A stretch of DNA of 36,934 nt. Origin: Rhizophlyctis rosea. Lineage: Eukaryota; Chytridiomycota; Chytridiomycetes; Rhizophlyctidales; Rhizophlyctidaceae. The notes under the pieces were generated by a model. It was not told where the DNA came from. It did no database searches and saw nothing but the letters and a program-made list of their open reading frames with translations. The position numbers were made by a program, and so were the translations under genes. Positions 1-9,937 of the stretch are shown one piece after another. Each line of letters opens with the position of its first letter. Position 1 is the stretch's first letter. The DNA lies in the NCBI GenBank assembly GCA_027596075.1, contig JADGJC010000370.1, positions 1 to 36,934 on the forward strand, read 5' to 3'.

Positions 1-65
1 ATTTGAATCGAGAGAAGACGCGTCAGGGCCCTAGATGAATTCCCACCAGTTGGACGCGAAATTCG

Positions 66-105
66 ACGGTCGCTTTGCGTGCCGCTCACAGAGCAAAGCG
101 ACCGT
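66..105. repeat. 13-bp perfect inverted repeat (hairpin)
   Basis: ACGGTCGCTTTGC at 66-78 is exactly reverse-complemented at 93-105, leaving a 14-base loop. It lies in otherwise featureless DNA beyond the 3' end of the methyltransferase-fold gene. Role unknown. It could be a folded RNA element, a cruciform or a remnant of a mobile-element terminus. No repeat partner was noticed elsewhere in the window. Confidence 0.75.
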
Positions 106-435
106 GATACTCGGTGGCCACTGCGGTGGACAATATAATATGTATATACATACATACTTCTTGTTATTATAATATACATAAGTACAAAATATTCAATGCT
201 TCGGAAAAGGGCTTGTGGTGAATGTTACGCCGTTCCATTTATCTCAACCGTATGACGGATGAATGCTGTGAGTTGCAGCAAGACCACGTGCTAGTACTTG
301 ACGGACTGTGCAAAAAAGTGAAAAAAGATAAATTACGATGTAATGTACAAAAGTTGGTAGTTTCTACCTACAAAACCAAAACCATCATGTACACATCCCG
401 TCCTCCATCCCTACAAACCCCACTCTCCCAAAACC
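106..435. other. Left flank, no gene seen
   Basis: AT-rich tract with alternating TA/CA runs around 131-185, then the 3' flank of the minus-strand gene that ends at 436. The plus-strand open frame starting at 222 is a proline-rich antisense shadow of that gene and is not called. Confidence 0.6.
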
Positions 436-2152
436 TCAATCAAACAACCCCCAAACCGGATCATCCTTTGCCGGTCTCGTCGCAAGAGGTTGAGGTTTAC
501 TCTCCAAAGACACCAAAGTCGGCACCTCCTCCTCACCATCCTCCCCACCCACCTCATCATCCTCCCAATTCCCACCCCACTTCACGCCAACAACATCCCC
601 ACCCTCCGTGCCCCTCACGTCCTCCAACACAAACGGCACCCTCTCCGCCCCACCACCCGCCTTCCGAATCTCCGCCACAACACTCCGCCACTGCCCAACG
701 TTAATATTCGTCACGGCCGCTTCGTCTACCGCTCCTACAATGATAGTAGGTTCATCCTCGTCTTCGCCGCCCTTTGGGTCAAATAGCGTTCGCGTAAAGG
801 GGAAAATGACGCGCATGAAGGACGCAACGCGGTCCTTTTCTGGGCCTGTGCCGGCATTGACGAGGACGAGGGACATTGAGGTGGATGTGTCTAGGACTCG
901 GTGCAGTTCACGGAAGAAGTCTAGTGTGAGGAGGTGGGATGGGAAGGTGTTGTTGGTGGTGATGTTTACGACGACAGTGGGGAACGATTGAGATTGAGAT
1001 GTGGAGAGGTATTTTGATGTGTCGGTGATTTGGAGCGTGCAGGGTGGGAGTGGAGGGTGTGCTGGGGTTGGTTGAGTGGGAGTGGAAGACGGTGTTGATG
1101 AGAATCCGAACCATTTTTGAGCGATTGATACGATTGCTTCGTTTGATTCGACGCAACGGATGTCTAGGGATGGTGCATGTCGTCTTAGGAATGAGGGTAT
1201 TATACCGCCACCTAGACCGAGGTGTAACACCCGTCCACTCCCGCCGGATGATAGGAGAGTGAGACCTGCAAGCGTGACTGAATGCCTGGAGGGAGAGTAT
1301 TGTATGAGATGCGAGGGTGAATGCAACGCTATAGGGCAGCCGGCAACATACCAGTTTTCCAAATGCGATCCGGGAGGATACCCAACATCCATTTCCGCCT
1401 CTCTAGGTCCCCCCATTCCTTGCCATGGACCCGACACCAAAACACGCATGGTTGAATCTTCTCCTTGCTCTTCATCTTCCTCCAGCAAATCTATCACCGT
1501 CAAATACTCCCCTCCTCTCGATATCTCATGCCACCAAACATGCGCAGGCCACACCAACCTTCCTTCGCCCTCACCCTCCTCCCCACCCTCCCCACCACTA
1601 ACAAAAGGCGCCACAACAATCGGCAACTCCAACAACAAAGTCCCACACCACTTCGTCCCCCCGCTCCTCAAAGCCCCCAAACTCGGCGGATCCCGCCTCG
1701 TTTCCCCAGTCTCCTGATGCACATACTGCGCCCTCCCCGCGCCATCATCTACAACTTCCCATCCCTCTGTGGCTAAGAGGTCCGTTGCGTGGCTTGCTAG
1801 GTCGCCGAGGAGGAGGAGGGCGGCGTCGGCTTGGGCTGCTATGTCGGGTGGTGTTGAGGTTGCTATGGAGAAGTCGCGTTTGCGGGTGGGGGTTTGAGCC
1901 ATGTTTAGGAGGGGTGGGATGGTGTTTGCTTCGATCTTGTGTGTTTTGGGGAAGGAGCGGAGTTGATATCAGTATGAAAAGAGCAAGGATAAAAATGGCA
2001 TAGTGGAGAGCTTGACCTACCAACTCTAAGGGCGTGACGGCACCATTCGTCAACTGCGTTCGAAGCAACTTCGCCGCAACTGTGCGTTGAGACGCCTGGA
2101 AGGTGCACGACAGTTTGCTAGCTATCTGCAAGAGTTTTTCTGACGGAGCCAT
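436..2152 (-). CDS. Spermidine-synthase-fold / SAM-dependent methyltransferase-like protein with WW-like segment
   Basis: Two exons, complement(436..1935, 2021..2152), 543 aa. Intron 1936-2020 has donor GTAGGT and acceptor ACAAG and joins in phase 0. ATG 2152 precedes a helical N-terminus that reads straight into the large exon, so the ATG at 1902 is probably internal. A glycine-rich SAM/dcSAM motif (VLHLGLGGGIIPSFL) is followed by an acidic ribose-binding strand (RCVESNEAIV). This is the Rossmann pattern of the PABS/METTL13-like class. Residues about 101-128 resemble a WW domain (GWE..., GR.QYVH, T..T..DPP), but the second tryptophan position is Arg. The C-terminal third is acidic and low in complexity. 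The catalytic aspartates of true spermidine synthases are not obvious, so a protein methyltransferase-like or degenerate role is more likely. Substrate unknown. Confidence 0.75.
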
Positions 2153-2829
2153 TGGTGGAGAGTAAAGGGATTCGAAGTGGTGGGAAAGGATGTAAACAAA
2201 TGACACGGTTTTGAAATGGGTGAAATTGAAATCAGTGATGGCTTTTGCGGCACGGTGTGGCAAGGGTGCTCCACCACCAAAAGTGGAAAGGACCCTGAGT
2301 TGTGAAATGTTCCCACAAACTTGCAGGGCAAAATACGACGCGTTTCAGAATGTGCTATGACGGCTATTGACTCCAAATGCATGCGCATGGCCTGTTCAAG
2401 CGGTTGAAGGCCAGCTGCGTGCATGGAGAAGAGCTGCAGTATCTTCTCATCTGGGTTTGAATGTGCATTGATTCGCCTGTCTCAATCGAGAGCCATGAGA
2501 ATTTCGACTTTCCACATGGAAGGATGTGCTCAATCGGATTTCTTCAGTCGAACATATCAGCATCTCCACGAAGGGCCATACCAACCACTAGTACAATGAT
2601 GCAATCCTCCACCGCATGTGGTACGTATCCAGATTGCATGGCAAACCCTTAGATCGGAGTGATCGGGTAATTGAGCAGGTGATTGAACTCCAGATCATAT
2701 TTCACCTCCTGACCTGGTGGTAAGATGGACATTTTAGGTTCTCTTTCTTATCGCTGTTTCAACAACTTCTTCACTTTTCACCACTTCGAACCCTTGAAAT
2801 ATTGCTGCGTAAACTAACAATCCAAAACG
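2153..2829. promoter_or_regulatory. Divergent intergenic region
   Basis: About 680 bp between the minus-strand methyltransferase-like gene and the plus-strand MscL gene. It presumably carries both promoters. No convincing coding exon and no strong TATA box was recognised. Confidence 0.5.
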
Positions 2830-4692
2830 ATGGCACAAACGCAACCGGCTGCCAATGCCCAAATACCTACCACAACCCGCTCTACCCGCGAAGAAGCAAC
2901 AATAATCAACATACCCCTCGAAGAACGTCAACCCCAACCCACCTCCCAGCCCCCAGCCCCACAACCTCACTCGGAACTCCTTCACCAAAACAGCACCGTA
3001 AAACTAAAACGTCTCCCAACCTCCCTCACAATCGACACAAAACTCCCCCCCGACAGCATCGACACCACCGACCCCCTCCACGGCGACGAACCAATCATCC
3101 TAACCGAAATCCCCCCAAAACGCCGCAGAAGATTCCAATCCCTCCAACGACGCGTCATCATCAAACCCGCCAAACGAACATTCAAGTTCGCCGGCAATGT
3201 CGTAACGGATTTCAAGGACTTTATCAATCGGGGGAATGTGGTTGATTTGGCGGTGGGTATAGTAATGGGGTCGGCGTTTACGAGTATTGTGGATAGTTTG
3301 GTTAAGGTAAGCTGATGAATGGTTTTCGCGCTTCCCTATGGTTGGGTTTCTTAAACCTTTTCCTCGACACTAACAGACGAAAAGGACATCATAGGCCCCG
3401 TCATTGGTCTAGCGGCCGGTCGGCAATTGACCAACCAGTTTGTGTTGATGCGTGGGGCGGATCCGGAGATTTGTGCGGAGAATGCGACGTTATGTCCTGC
3501 GGCGGGGTTCAAGACGCCTGCACAGGCGCAAACAGGTGCGTTGTTGTCGTGTATTCAGCAGGCTTAGGAGACATGTGGATTCATAAAGTATGTTTGCGAT
3601 GCTGGTCACAGCTGGTGCCGTCACGTGGAACTACGGAAACTTCATCCAGGTTAGTGGAGAGTATGAGTCTTTATTTGCTCTTCATTCTCTTGAGCCGCAC
3701 TGCACCTCATGAGAAAGCGACTCCAATTTTTTTCAACTAACGTCTCTCATCATCCCTCCCTTTCAGACGATCATAAATTTCTGTATTATCTCCCTGATTG
3801 TCTTTGGCATAGTCAAACTTGTAAGTTCTCCTTCTGCGCGCTTACAATGTAGTCACCGCTTACAAGGTGTGGTCGAACAACGCTTTGGCACACACCATCA
3901 TTAAGAGTAGCCGGTGGATTGTGATCCTTGAAATTGCTACGGAATGTTGTCGTTGTTCACATTCTCATGGCACACTCTCGGTCAAAATGACTGGCCGCAG
4001 AGGAGTGTGGCAAGGAACTACACAGAGTCGCTTTAGGAATTGCGAACCTGCAGCTACTGATCACTGTATTCCGTACATTTCCCTCTCCTCCACAGTACTC
4101 AACAACCTTCAACAAGGCCGTAACCCTCCAACTGCCCATAAAACCCGGCGCAGCAGGCGTCGCCGCGGCCTTCAGCAAAGTAACGGCAGCAACGCGTCTA
4201 GCCAACCGATCTCCCAAAAAAGACAAACTTGCCTCAACTCCGGACGATGGCCAAAAACCATCTCCAACATCCAAGGACGAGAAAGGGAAATTGAAAGAAA
4301 AAGCCTCCAAGTCCGGATCAAGTAGTAAATCCAAAACAAAAGACGCACTAAATAGAGTCAAAGATGGGGAGAAGGGCTCGCCGCCGTCAAAATCGTCGCC
4401 CACGAGTGCTTCTATTGACTCCCCAGTGTCGCCTTCCGGGACGCTGTCTAACCTCGCTCTGGAACGGGACGCTTATATATGGGGGGAGGGCGAAGAGCTG
4501 AAGGAGTGTGAGTGGTGTTGTCGGAGGGTGGCGAAGCGGGCGAGGAAGTGTTGTTTTTGTGGGTCGGAGGTTGGGTTGGCGGAGTATGGGGTTGGGACGG
4601 TTGAGGTTTTGGGGGATGGTGGGCGACGGGGAGGGGATGGAGCGGGTAGTTTGGAGGAAGGGATAAGGAGACGGAAGTCGTTAGCGGGATGA
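2830..4692 (+). CDS. mscL: Large-conductance mechanosensitive channel, MscL family, with zinc-ribbon-like tail
   Basis: Five exons, join(2830..3306, 3385..3535, 3612..3649, 3767..3820, 4096..4692), 438 aa. All junctions are GT-AG and keep frame. About 127 N-terminal residues are proline-rich and disordered. The MscL signature follows at 128-159 (FKDFINRGNVVDLAVGIVMG), covering the N-terminal amphipathic helix and TM1. The loop carries PVIGLAAGRQL and FVLMRGADP. TM2 lies in exon 4 (INFCIISLIVFGIVKL, 223-240). The family opens under membrane tension to release osmolytes. Where a fungal copy acts (plasma or internal membrane) cannot be told from sequence. The long basic/Ser-rich cytoplasmic tail ends with C378-x2-C381 and C392-x2-C395, a zinc-ribbon spacing. 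The introns rule out bacterial contamination. Bacterial MscL is only about 130-150 aa, so two thirds of this protein is lineage-specific extension. Confidence 0.92.
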
Positions 4693-5008
4693 TAAGTGTT
4701 CTCTGCTTGCTTTTCCTCATTTCCTTTGGGTGGCACAGATAGGATAGTAGGATCTGTTTTGAGCCAATGAAAACTATTACATGTCGCCTGGGAGTGTGAA
4801 GGAGCCCCAGCAACTACGACGAATCTTTGCTCAAGACTGAAACTTTGAATCAGCGGTATTATTTACAATGATGTGATACCGTTTCCTTGACAACATAACA
4901 ATGTTATACAACTTCAACTCTTGGGCGCTTTTTGATTTCTACTTACATACGCTTTCCACAGACACTCTACAGCATTTCTATTTCTACTTTTTGGATCACC
5001 AAACCACC
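4693..5008. other. Convergent intergenic region
   Basis: About 316 bp between the 3' end of the MscL gene and the 3' end of the minus-strand small gene. T-rich and A-rich stretches fit 3' UTRs. No gene seen. Confidence 0.5.
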
Positions 5009-5487
5009 TCATAACACACTATTCACAGACATAGGCTCTGATATGACCGACTCCTTCTTCTCCTCCTTTGATCCCGGCACCAAAGACCTCCGCAACCGGC
5101 TCAAAGTCGACCTCTTCTCTCGCACTGGCGTCGGCGACCCCACCGGGGACCCATCCGGCGAAGAGCCCTGCACGAACAATGTCTCAAGTGATAGCGGCGG
5201 AGACATTGCTTTGGCGTCAAGGTGGCTGACTTTGATGCAGGTCGGCCCAACGAATTGTTCTGACTAGTGGAGGGCGTAGAGCTTTCTCGTCGTCGTGGGA
5301 GGGTTTCGATGTTGGCTTGGATTTTCATTTCTGCTTGTTCCGCCAGCCATTTTTGGTGTTTTCGTTGGGCTTCGGCTTCTTTTATGCCTGCCATGTAGAC
5401 TTCTTTGGCTTCCAGTGCTAGTTGTCTGGCGGTTGCGGTGTCGAAGCCGAGGGTAATGAATTGGGTAATGGTTTGGAGGAGGTCCAT
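5009..5487 (-). CDS. Small hypothetical protein, helical N-terminus and Ser/Pro-rich tail
   Basis: The frame starting at ATG 5487 encodes MDLLQTITQFITLGFDTATA, then a charged helix (AKEVYMAGIKEAEAQRKHQK). The start recalls a UBA/CUE-like three-helix fold, but this is weak. The C-terminal part (GSSPDGSPVGSPTPVREK...) is in another frame, reachable through a 56-nt candidate intron at 5209-5264 (donor GTCAGA, acceptor CAAAG), giving 140 aa. That donor is poor. Without the intron the frame runs on to 5101 with an Arg-rich tail that looks non-native. Function unknown. Confidence 0.4.
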
Positions 5488-6220
5488 TTGCACTTTTTGG
5501 TGGGTCTGAGTGTGATGTTGTAAACGGATGTGGCCCGGAAGAAGGGCGGGGGAGGTCGGGGTTGTAATTGAGATTTATGTAGGGTTCATGATTTCGCCAT
5601 GACATTGGGCACATCAGCACAATGAGCTTGGGAAGCAAGAAGATTGCCTCTCTGCTCAGTCCGTCGCCAAGGAAATAGCCATGTCAGCAAGTAGTCCACG
5701 AGTTCCACATGGCGGGATATAGCATAAGCCCATGAGGGTGATCGGATTGGATCGACGCGGAGCTGCTTCGGAGGCGAAGGTATGAAATCATTTAAACTCT
5801 TCTATTGCCCTATTGCCATTCAAACAGTCATTCCAGAAAGGTAGATCTGCTTTCGTCGGCGTGCCTAGACCTCGGGGTCGATCAAATGTATGGCCGACCT
5901 CATACATTCACCATTCAGCCCGAACTTCCCGGGGAATTCCAAAGCTCGAATCCAACTTTCCCGAAGAGTCTGACACTCTATAACTTTTACATCAGCGTGG
6001 CGATCATTGACGACCTATCGTTTAGTAGAAGGCACTCGGTTGTTGGATGGAAAGCTGCTACTGTCCGACTATTTTCTGGAATCCGCTGGCTGATGGGGAA
6101 TTTTCTGCCGCATCGCCGGTCTTGATGCATTTGTCAGGGCGCGACAAATGCTGGTTTGTGATAGAGCTTGCCTGGTGGGTTGGGAATTCTTTTCAACCAT
6201 TGTAAGTGTTAGCTGCAACT
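5488..6220. other. Gene-poor stretch
   Basis: No reading frame here has protein-like composition or convincing splice partners. It probably contains the promoter of the small minus-strand gene near 5500-5640. Confidence 0.4.
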
Positions 6221-6223
6221 TAG

Positions 6224-6325
6224 CATGCGCTCCTTTGGTCCTCGGAAAAGCCTTGGACCCGTGGCGCATGCCTGCCGACCCCGGTTCGAATCCCGGACTT
6301 GGCAATTTACTCCGCAACTTTTTTT
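6224..6325 (+). repeat. tRNA-like B-box repeat, unit 1
   Basis: CCCGTGGCGCATGC, about 14 nt later GGTTCGAATCCC (a canonical RNA polymerase III B box / T-loop), then CGGACTTGGCA and a run of seven T about 20 nt further on. A GCATGCGC/GCGCATGC inverted repeat (about 6224-6231 and 6264-6271) encloses the 5' part. A full cloverleaf could not be built: the T stem has a central mismatch and no 5' acceptor partner is present. It is best read as a degenerate tRNA or a tRNA-derived (SINE-like) unit. Confidence 0.4.
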
Positions 6326-6398
6326 ACCACAGCCCGTGCCTCCCCGCAACTCTACGGCAAATGTGCCCACGATTTTCGGGCCTGTGTGCCACCCAGCC

Positions 6399-6475
6399 CG
6401 TGGCGTGTACGACGACCCTTGGTTCGAATCCCGACTCAGCAAAACTGCGCTTTTACTCAGCAGCTTTTTGGCGGC
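6399..6475 (+). repeat. tRNA-like B-box repeat, unit 2
   Basis: A diverged copy of unit 1, about 143 nt downstream. It has CCCGTGGCGTGTAC, then GGTTCGAATCCCG followed by ACTCAGCA, and a T5 run shortly after. The shared order of blocks indicates duplication. Pairing in the putative T stem is poor, so it is not a functional tRNA gene. Confidence 0.4.
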
Positions 6476-6493
6476 AGCCCCAATCGAAAACTC

Positions 6494-6501
6494 TATAAAT
6501 A
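6494..6501 (+). promoter_or_regulatory. Orphan TATA-box-like motif
   Basis: TATAAATA followed by a C/T-rich tract (6502-6545), the look of a core promoter and 5' UTR. No coding exon could be assigned downstream. The closest comparable arrangement in the window is the CCTATAAAG about 260 bp upstream of the GH26 start codon. Confidence 0.3.
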
Positions 6502-7244
6502 CCTCCCCCCTCCTCTGCTTCCCTTGCTGTTCTTTACAATCCTCTCAGGCCTATTGGCTTAGATCAAGTGTAGTATCTGTTCTATTCAGTCTGATAACTG
6601 AATTCGCCGACATTGTCGGTATTGTTATCAATCTAATTTTTGTAATTCGCCGTCCTCGTTTGTGGGCTTGCTCACAGGGGATGGCACTGATTGCGCCCTC
6701 TTCACACTATCGGGGGCTGCGGTCGAAAACTATAAAATAAAAGAAGAAAGCAAACTTTGATGTATGGGTGATGTGGTGGTTGCATTTGTTGTGTACATGT
6801 CATGTCAGTCGGTTTTCAATGGGCCTGAGAGGATTGGATCACCAACGGTAAGGAACGCGTCCCGTTGATCAGCCCGTCAGAAGACCCTCACCCAACGTCC
6901 GATTTTCGTGTTGGTGTTAGCGCCTGGCGGAAATAACGTGGGCATTTTTGGTCGACGTGGAACCCTGAAAGAGCAAATCATGGTGGTCAAAGGTCAAATC
7001 AATCCGTCGATGTGGAGGTCTGAAGGGTGGAAATTGGAAGGATTGTGGCTGTTTCACAAGGAGTATTGCGCAGCCCCACATCAGTGCACGCGGTGAGTTG
7101 GACCTTAGCAGCATCCATACGACCAACCATTGTGAGTTATGAGAGAACGCAACGAGCACAACACCCGTCCTTTCCGAGTATTGGGATCGTTCTGAAGTCC
7201 AGGGATCCACACTCGCTCAATAAATGGCAGGTAGGTGACATGAA
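6502..7244. other. Gene-poor stretch
   Basis: Several short open frames exist, but none shows a recognisable domain. A GT/AG-bounded segment near 7231-7262 may be the first intron of the unresolved gene that follows. Confidence 0.35.
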
Positions 7245-7381
7245 GTAACATTTGTTGTCCAGCTTGGCCTCACCACGGACCACTACACGGCAATTGAAGA
7301 CAATGTGAGTAGTCTCGTCTTTGATGATTTGGTGTCAGCATTAATTAGTATGATCTAATTCCATCAACACCGTACGGTAGC

Positions 7382-8274
7382 ATGTCTGACCTGAACGAAA
7401 GCACCATCAACCAACCCCCCAGTCCCTCAAAGCAATGCTCCATCTTATGGGCCTCTGATAGGTGAGTTCCAAGCTCAAGACCTCAACGTCCCTCAATCCC
7501 CTATGTCCCAAAACCTCACCACGCAACCCCCCACCTCATCTTCTTCCTGGACATTGGTGACGACACTGCACAAAGACCTTTACGAAGGAACAGAAGATTA
7601 CATCCTAGACTACACCCTACCATCGAACTTCCCCCGCGACTTTGCCAAAGACACGCACGCTCTCATCGCCCGTTTCCGGAACCAGTCCTTCGAATGGGAG
7701 CAAAGCGAATTATCCAAATGCATCTCATGCTTCATCTCCTGCACCGTCATTTGCATTTGCATCTTCCCCGGAAAGCCGCTGGAGCCCACGGACAGGAACT
7801 TCTACATAGAGGGATGGGAGTCTTTTCTCCAGAAGGCGGAAAAGAGCGGATGGACTGTAGCGAAGCGGACACTGGGACCACCGTTGTTGTGTCGGTTGCA
7901 AAAGTCGGGTTATGAGGTAGATTTCCGCGCCAATTGGAGGAAGCACATGGATGATCGAAGTAGATTGATTTGGGATAACTTGCAACATCCAACCATCAAG
8001 CGGGCTATTGGAGTGCCTCAACTCATCGTAACAAGGATATCATAGGAACTAGGTTGTCATAGTGGGCGTGGAAGATTCCAGGGGTAGAGAATCAAGATAC
8101 TGGATCGAATGGGAAGATCCGGCAAAACATTCACTAGATTCGAATAAAGCACCAACGCTCTTCACGCTAGATCATTCAGCCCTCTGGACTTCGGAACCAC
8201 AAATCATTATGGTTGCGGGGCGGGGAATCATTGAGCTGGACATTCGGGTTGGGATGCTGATGAGCACAGATTGA
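7382..8274 (+). CDS. Hypothetical multi-exon gene, model unresolved
   Basis: The best-supported piece is the 180-codon frame 7503-8045, with protein-like stretches such as DLYEGTEDYILDYTLPSNF and FYIEGWESFLQKAEKSGW. A second frame follows at about 8056-8274 (ESRYWIEWEDPAKH...). It is offset by one base and could join through a tiny 25-nt GT-AG gap or a frameshift. Upstream, ATG 7382 opens a 26-codon exon with a strong GTGAGT donor at 7462, but the phase does not fit the 7503 frame through any good acceptor. No domain recognised. It may be a decayed gene. Confidence 0.3.
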
Positions 8275-8715
8275 ATCTAATGACCAGAAAGCTGTTACGC
8301 CTTGCCTTACCAACACTTTGAGGTAAGTAGTTCCAACGATCATACTAAAGGCACTTCATTGCTGATGTCCTCGGTCTTCCGTTTGAGAAGTAACCTTTCC
8401 GCGAAAGTCTCAAGTCCGATCCCACCTTTCCATCACAATGGACTTTGATTTGAGGGAACAGCACAGCAAATGTGCCATGTAACCTAATGTCCTCATGATC
8501 GGATGATGATCCAGCTTCTCGTTTCGCGAATGCTCAACTCAATAGATACGGCGGTGGAATATATGACTGAGGAGAAGTGGGCAACGACTACAAGGACTCT
8601 GACTCAGGTCACAATAGTGAAGCTTCATCTGTACACGTGGTATATACAGATATATTGCCTCGAATGCAGTACTACACATGACCACACGCCCAACATGCCA
8701 ACCCACACCCTCCAT
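8275..8715. other. Intergenic region
   Basis: About 440 bp without a supported gene, holding the 3' flanks of the hypothetical plus-strand gene and of the minus-strand secreted-protein gene. Confidence 0.45.
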
Positions 8716-9236
8716 CTATACCCTCCTAACCTTCCCCTTCTGCTCCTTCAAAAGCGGATACTCCTGACGGTGAATCGCCTCATGGGTGCATTTCTTCAGG
8801 ATTCTGCAATGAGCGAAAGAGAAAACCAAGTAGGATTAGCCCGGTGACCTGTACAGATCTTGCTCACATGCCAAACTCACTCCTTAGCCTTCTCCAAACA
8901 ATGATCAACCATCGTCTTGTGCGCATTCAAATCCCGCTTGCTGAACGTCTTGCTGCAGCGTGCCACTTGGGCTTTGTAGGAGTCGTCGCAGTAGTCTCGG
9001 GCTAGTGAATGGGTGCAGAGAATGTTTGGCATATCAGTTGATGTACTACTTTGAGCGCCAAGGGTGGATAATCAACGACACTCTCTTGGCGACTCACAAA
9101 CGGCCCATCCTTCATAGTTGCCCTTCAATCCTCCGTGACGGGCATGCAGGTCGCATGCCGTTGCTGGTGGTGTGACGATGAGAAGGAGGAGTATGGTGGT
9201 GGTGATGAATGTGAGAAGAGTGTAGCGGGGAAGCAT
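8716..9236 (-). CDS. Small secreted cysteine-containing protein
   Basis: Three exons, complement(8716..8803, 8881..9001, 9098..9236), 115 aa. Both introns have GTGAGT donors and TAG/CAG acceptors, and the joined frame is exact (348 nt). Start ATG 9236 gives MLPRYTLLTFITTTILLLLI, a textbook signal peptide ending near ATA|C at residue 27-28. An in-frame upstream ATG at 9278 would only bury the signal. The mature chain of about 88 residues has five Cys (28 and four more, in the contexts DYCDD, ARCSK, DHCLE, KKCTH), many Lys/His and a basic end (KGKVRRV). No known family recognised. The size, signal peptide and Cys content resemble fungal small secreted proteins. An odd Cys number leaves one unpaired or available for dimerisation. 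Confidence 0.75.
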
Positions 9237-9937
9237 GTTGGGTGGATTGTTGTTTGGAAGGAAGTTGAAGGAAATCAACCTTCGGGAAGCTTATGGCGCA
9301 ACGATGGGAAGTGCTGATTTGGGTAGCCTTCACACTATTCGAAGCCGGCGAAGGCGACCACTCGCACCATCTTTATATGCGAACACGACGGCATCGCCAC
9401 GAAGTTATGCTCGCCCTGTTGTCCTTGGGAAGGGAGTTTCGAACACGCGTTGAAGTTTCACCCGAAGTGCACCACCATATGGACCCGTGGCTCAAACGCC
9501 GCATAATTATTGAGGCTCCGTCACGTTCCTTTCCAACAGTTTCACATCCCACAACCTTCTTCATGAGCACGAAGGCATCAAAGCCGCGTGCTCATCAGCG
9601 CATCCATGTTCCACCGCAATTTTACACTTTCCGTCCTTCCCACAAGGCTGGTTCAGCCCACCCAACAAGCACCATGCAAGACCCATCCCCATTTCATCCA
9701 CACGACCTTCCCCATCCCACCATGTTACATGCCTATATTACAAACCATATACAAAAACCCGCCTCCCATATTTACATGAAAGCAAAACCAAAACAGCCCC
9801 CAATCTACACCCTCCGCTTCATTTTTCCCATCACCTTATTCAACCGCTCATAAACACTCGTAGGCTTCTTAATCCTAGCTTTCGGTACAACAGCTTGTGT
9901 GTGGAAAAAATGCTAAAGGGTGAGACCATCTCTGGAA
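9237..9937. other. Intergenic region
   Basis: 700 bp upstream of the secreted-protein gene and downstream of the JmjC gene. A TTTATATG motif near 9370 lies in the wrong orientation to judge. A 186-codon plus-strand frame (9293-9853) has no domain and His/Pro-rich composition, and is not called. Confidence 0.45.

Noticed and set aside
222..704. 160-codon proline/histidine-rich plus-strand frame
   Set aside because: It lies antisense to the methyltransferase-like gene and reflects that gene's Glu/Gly/Val-rich C-terminus read backwards. No domain.
2830..4692. Bacterial contamination or recent bacterial transfer of MscL
   Set aside because: Four GT-AG introns interrupt the channel core, and neighbours are eukaryotic. 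An old transfer cannot be excluded, but the gene is now nuclear fungal.
6224..6475. Functional tRNA genes
   Set aside because: The T-loop sequence is right, but acceptor and T stems do not pair and no anticodon arm at proper spacing was found.
9293..9853. 186-codon plus-strand frame
   Set aside because: No domain, His/Pro-rich random composition, sits over the promoter of the minus-strand secreted-protein gene and the 3' flank of the JmjC gene.
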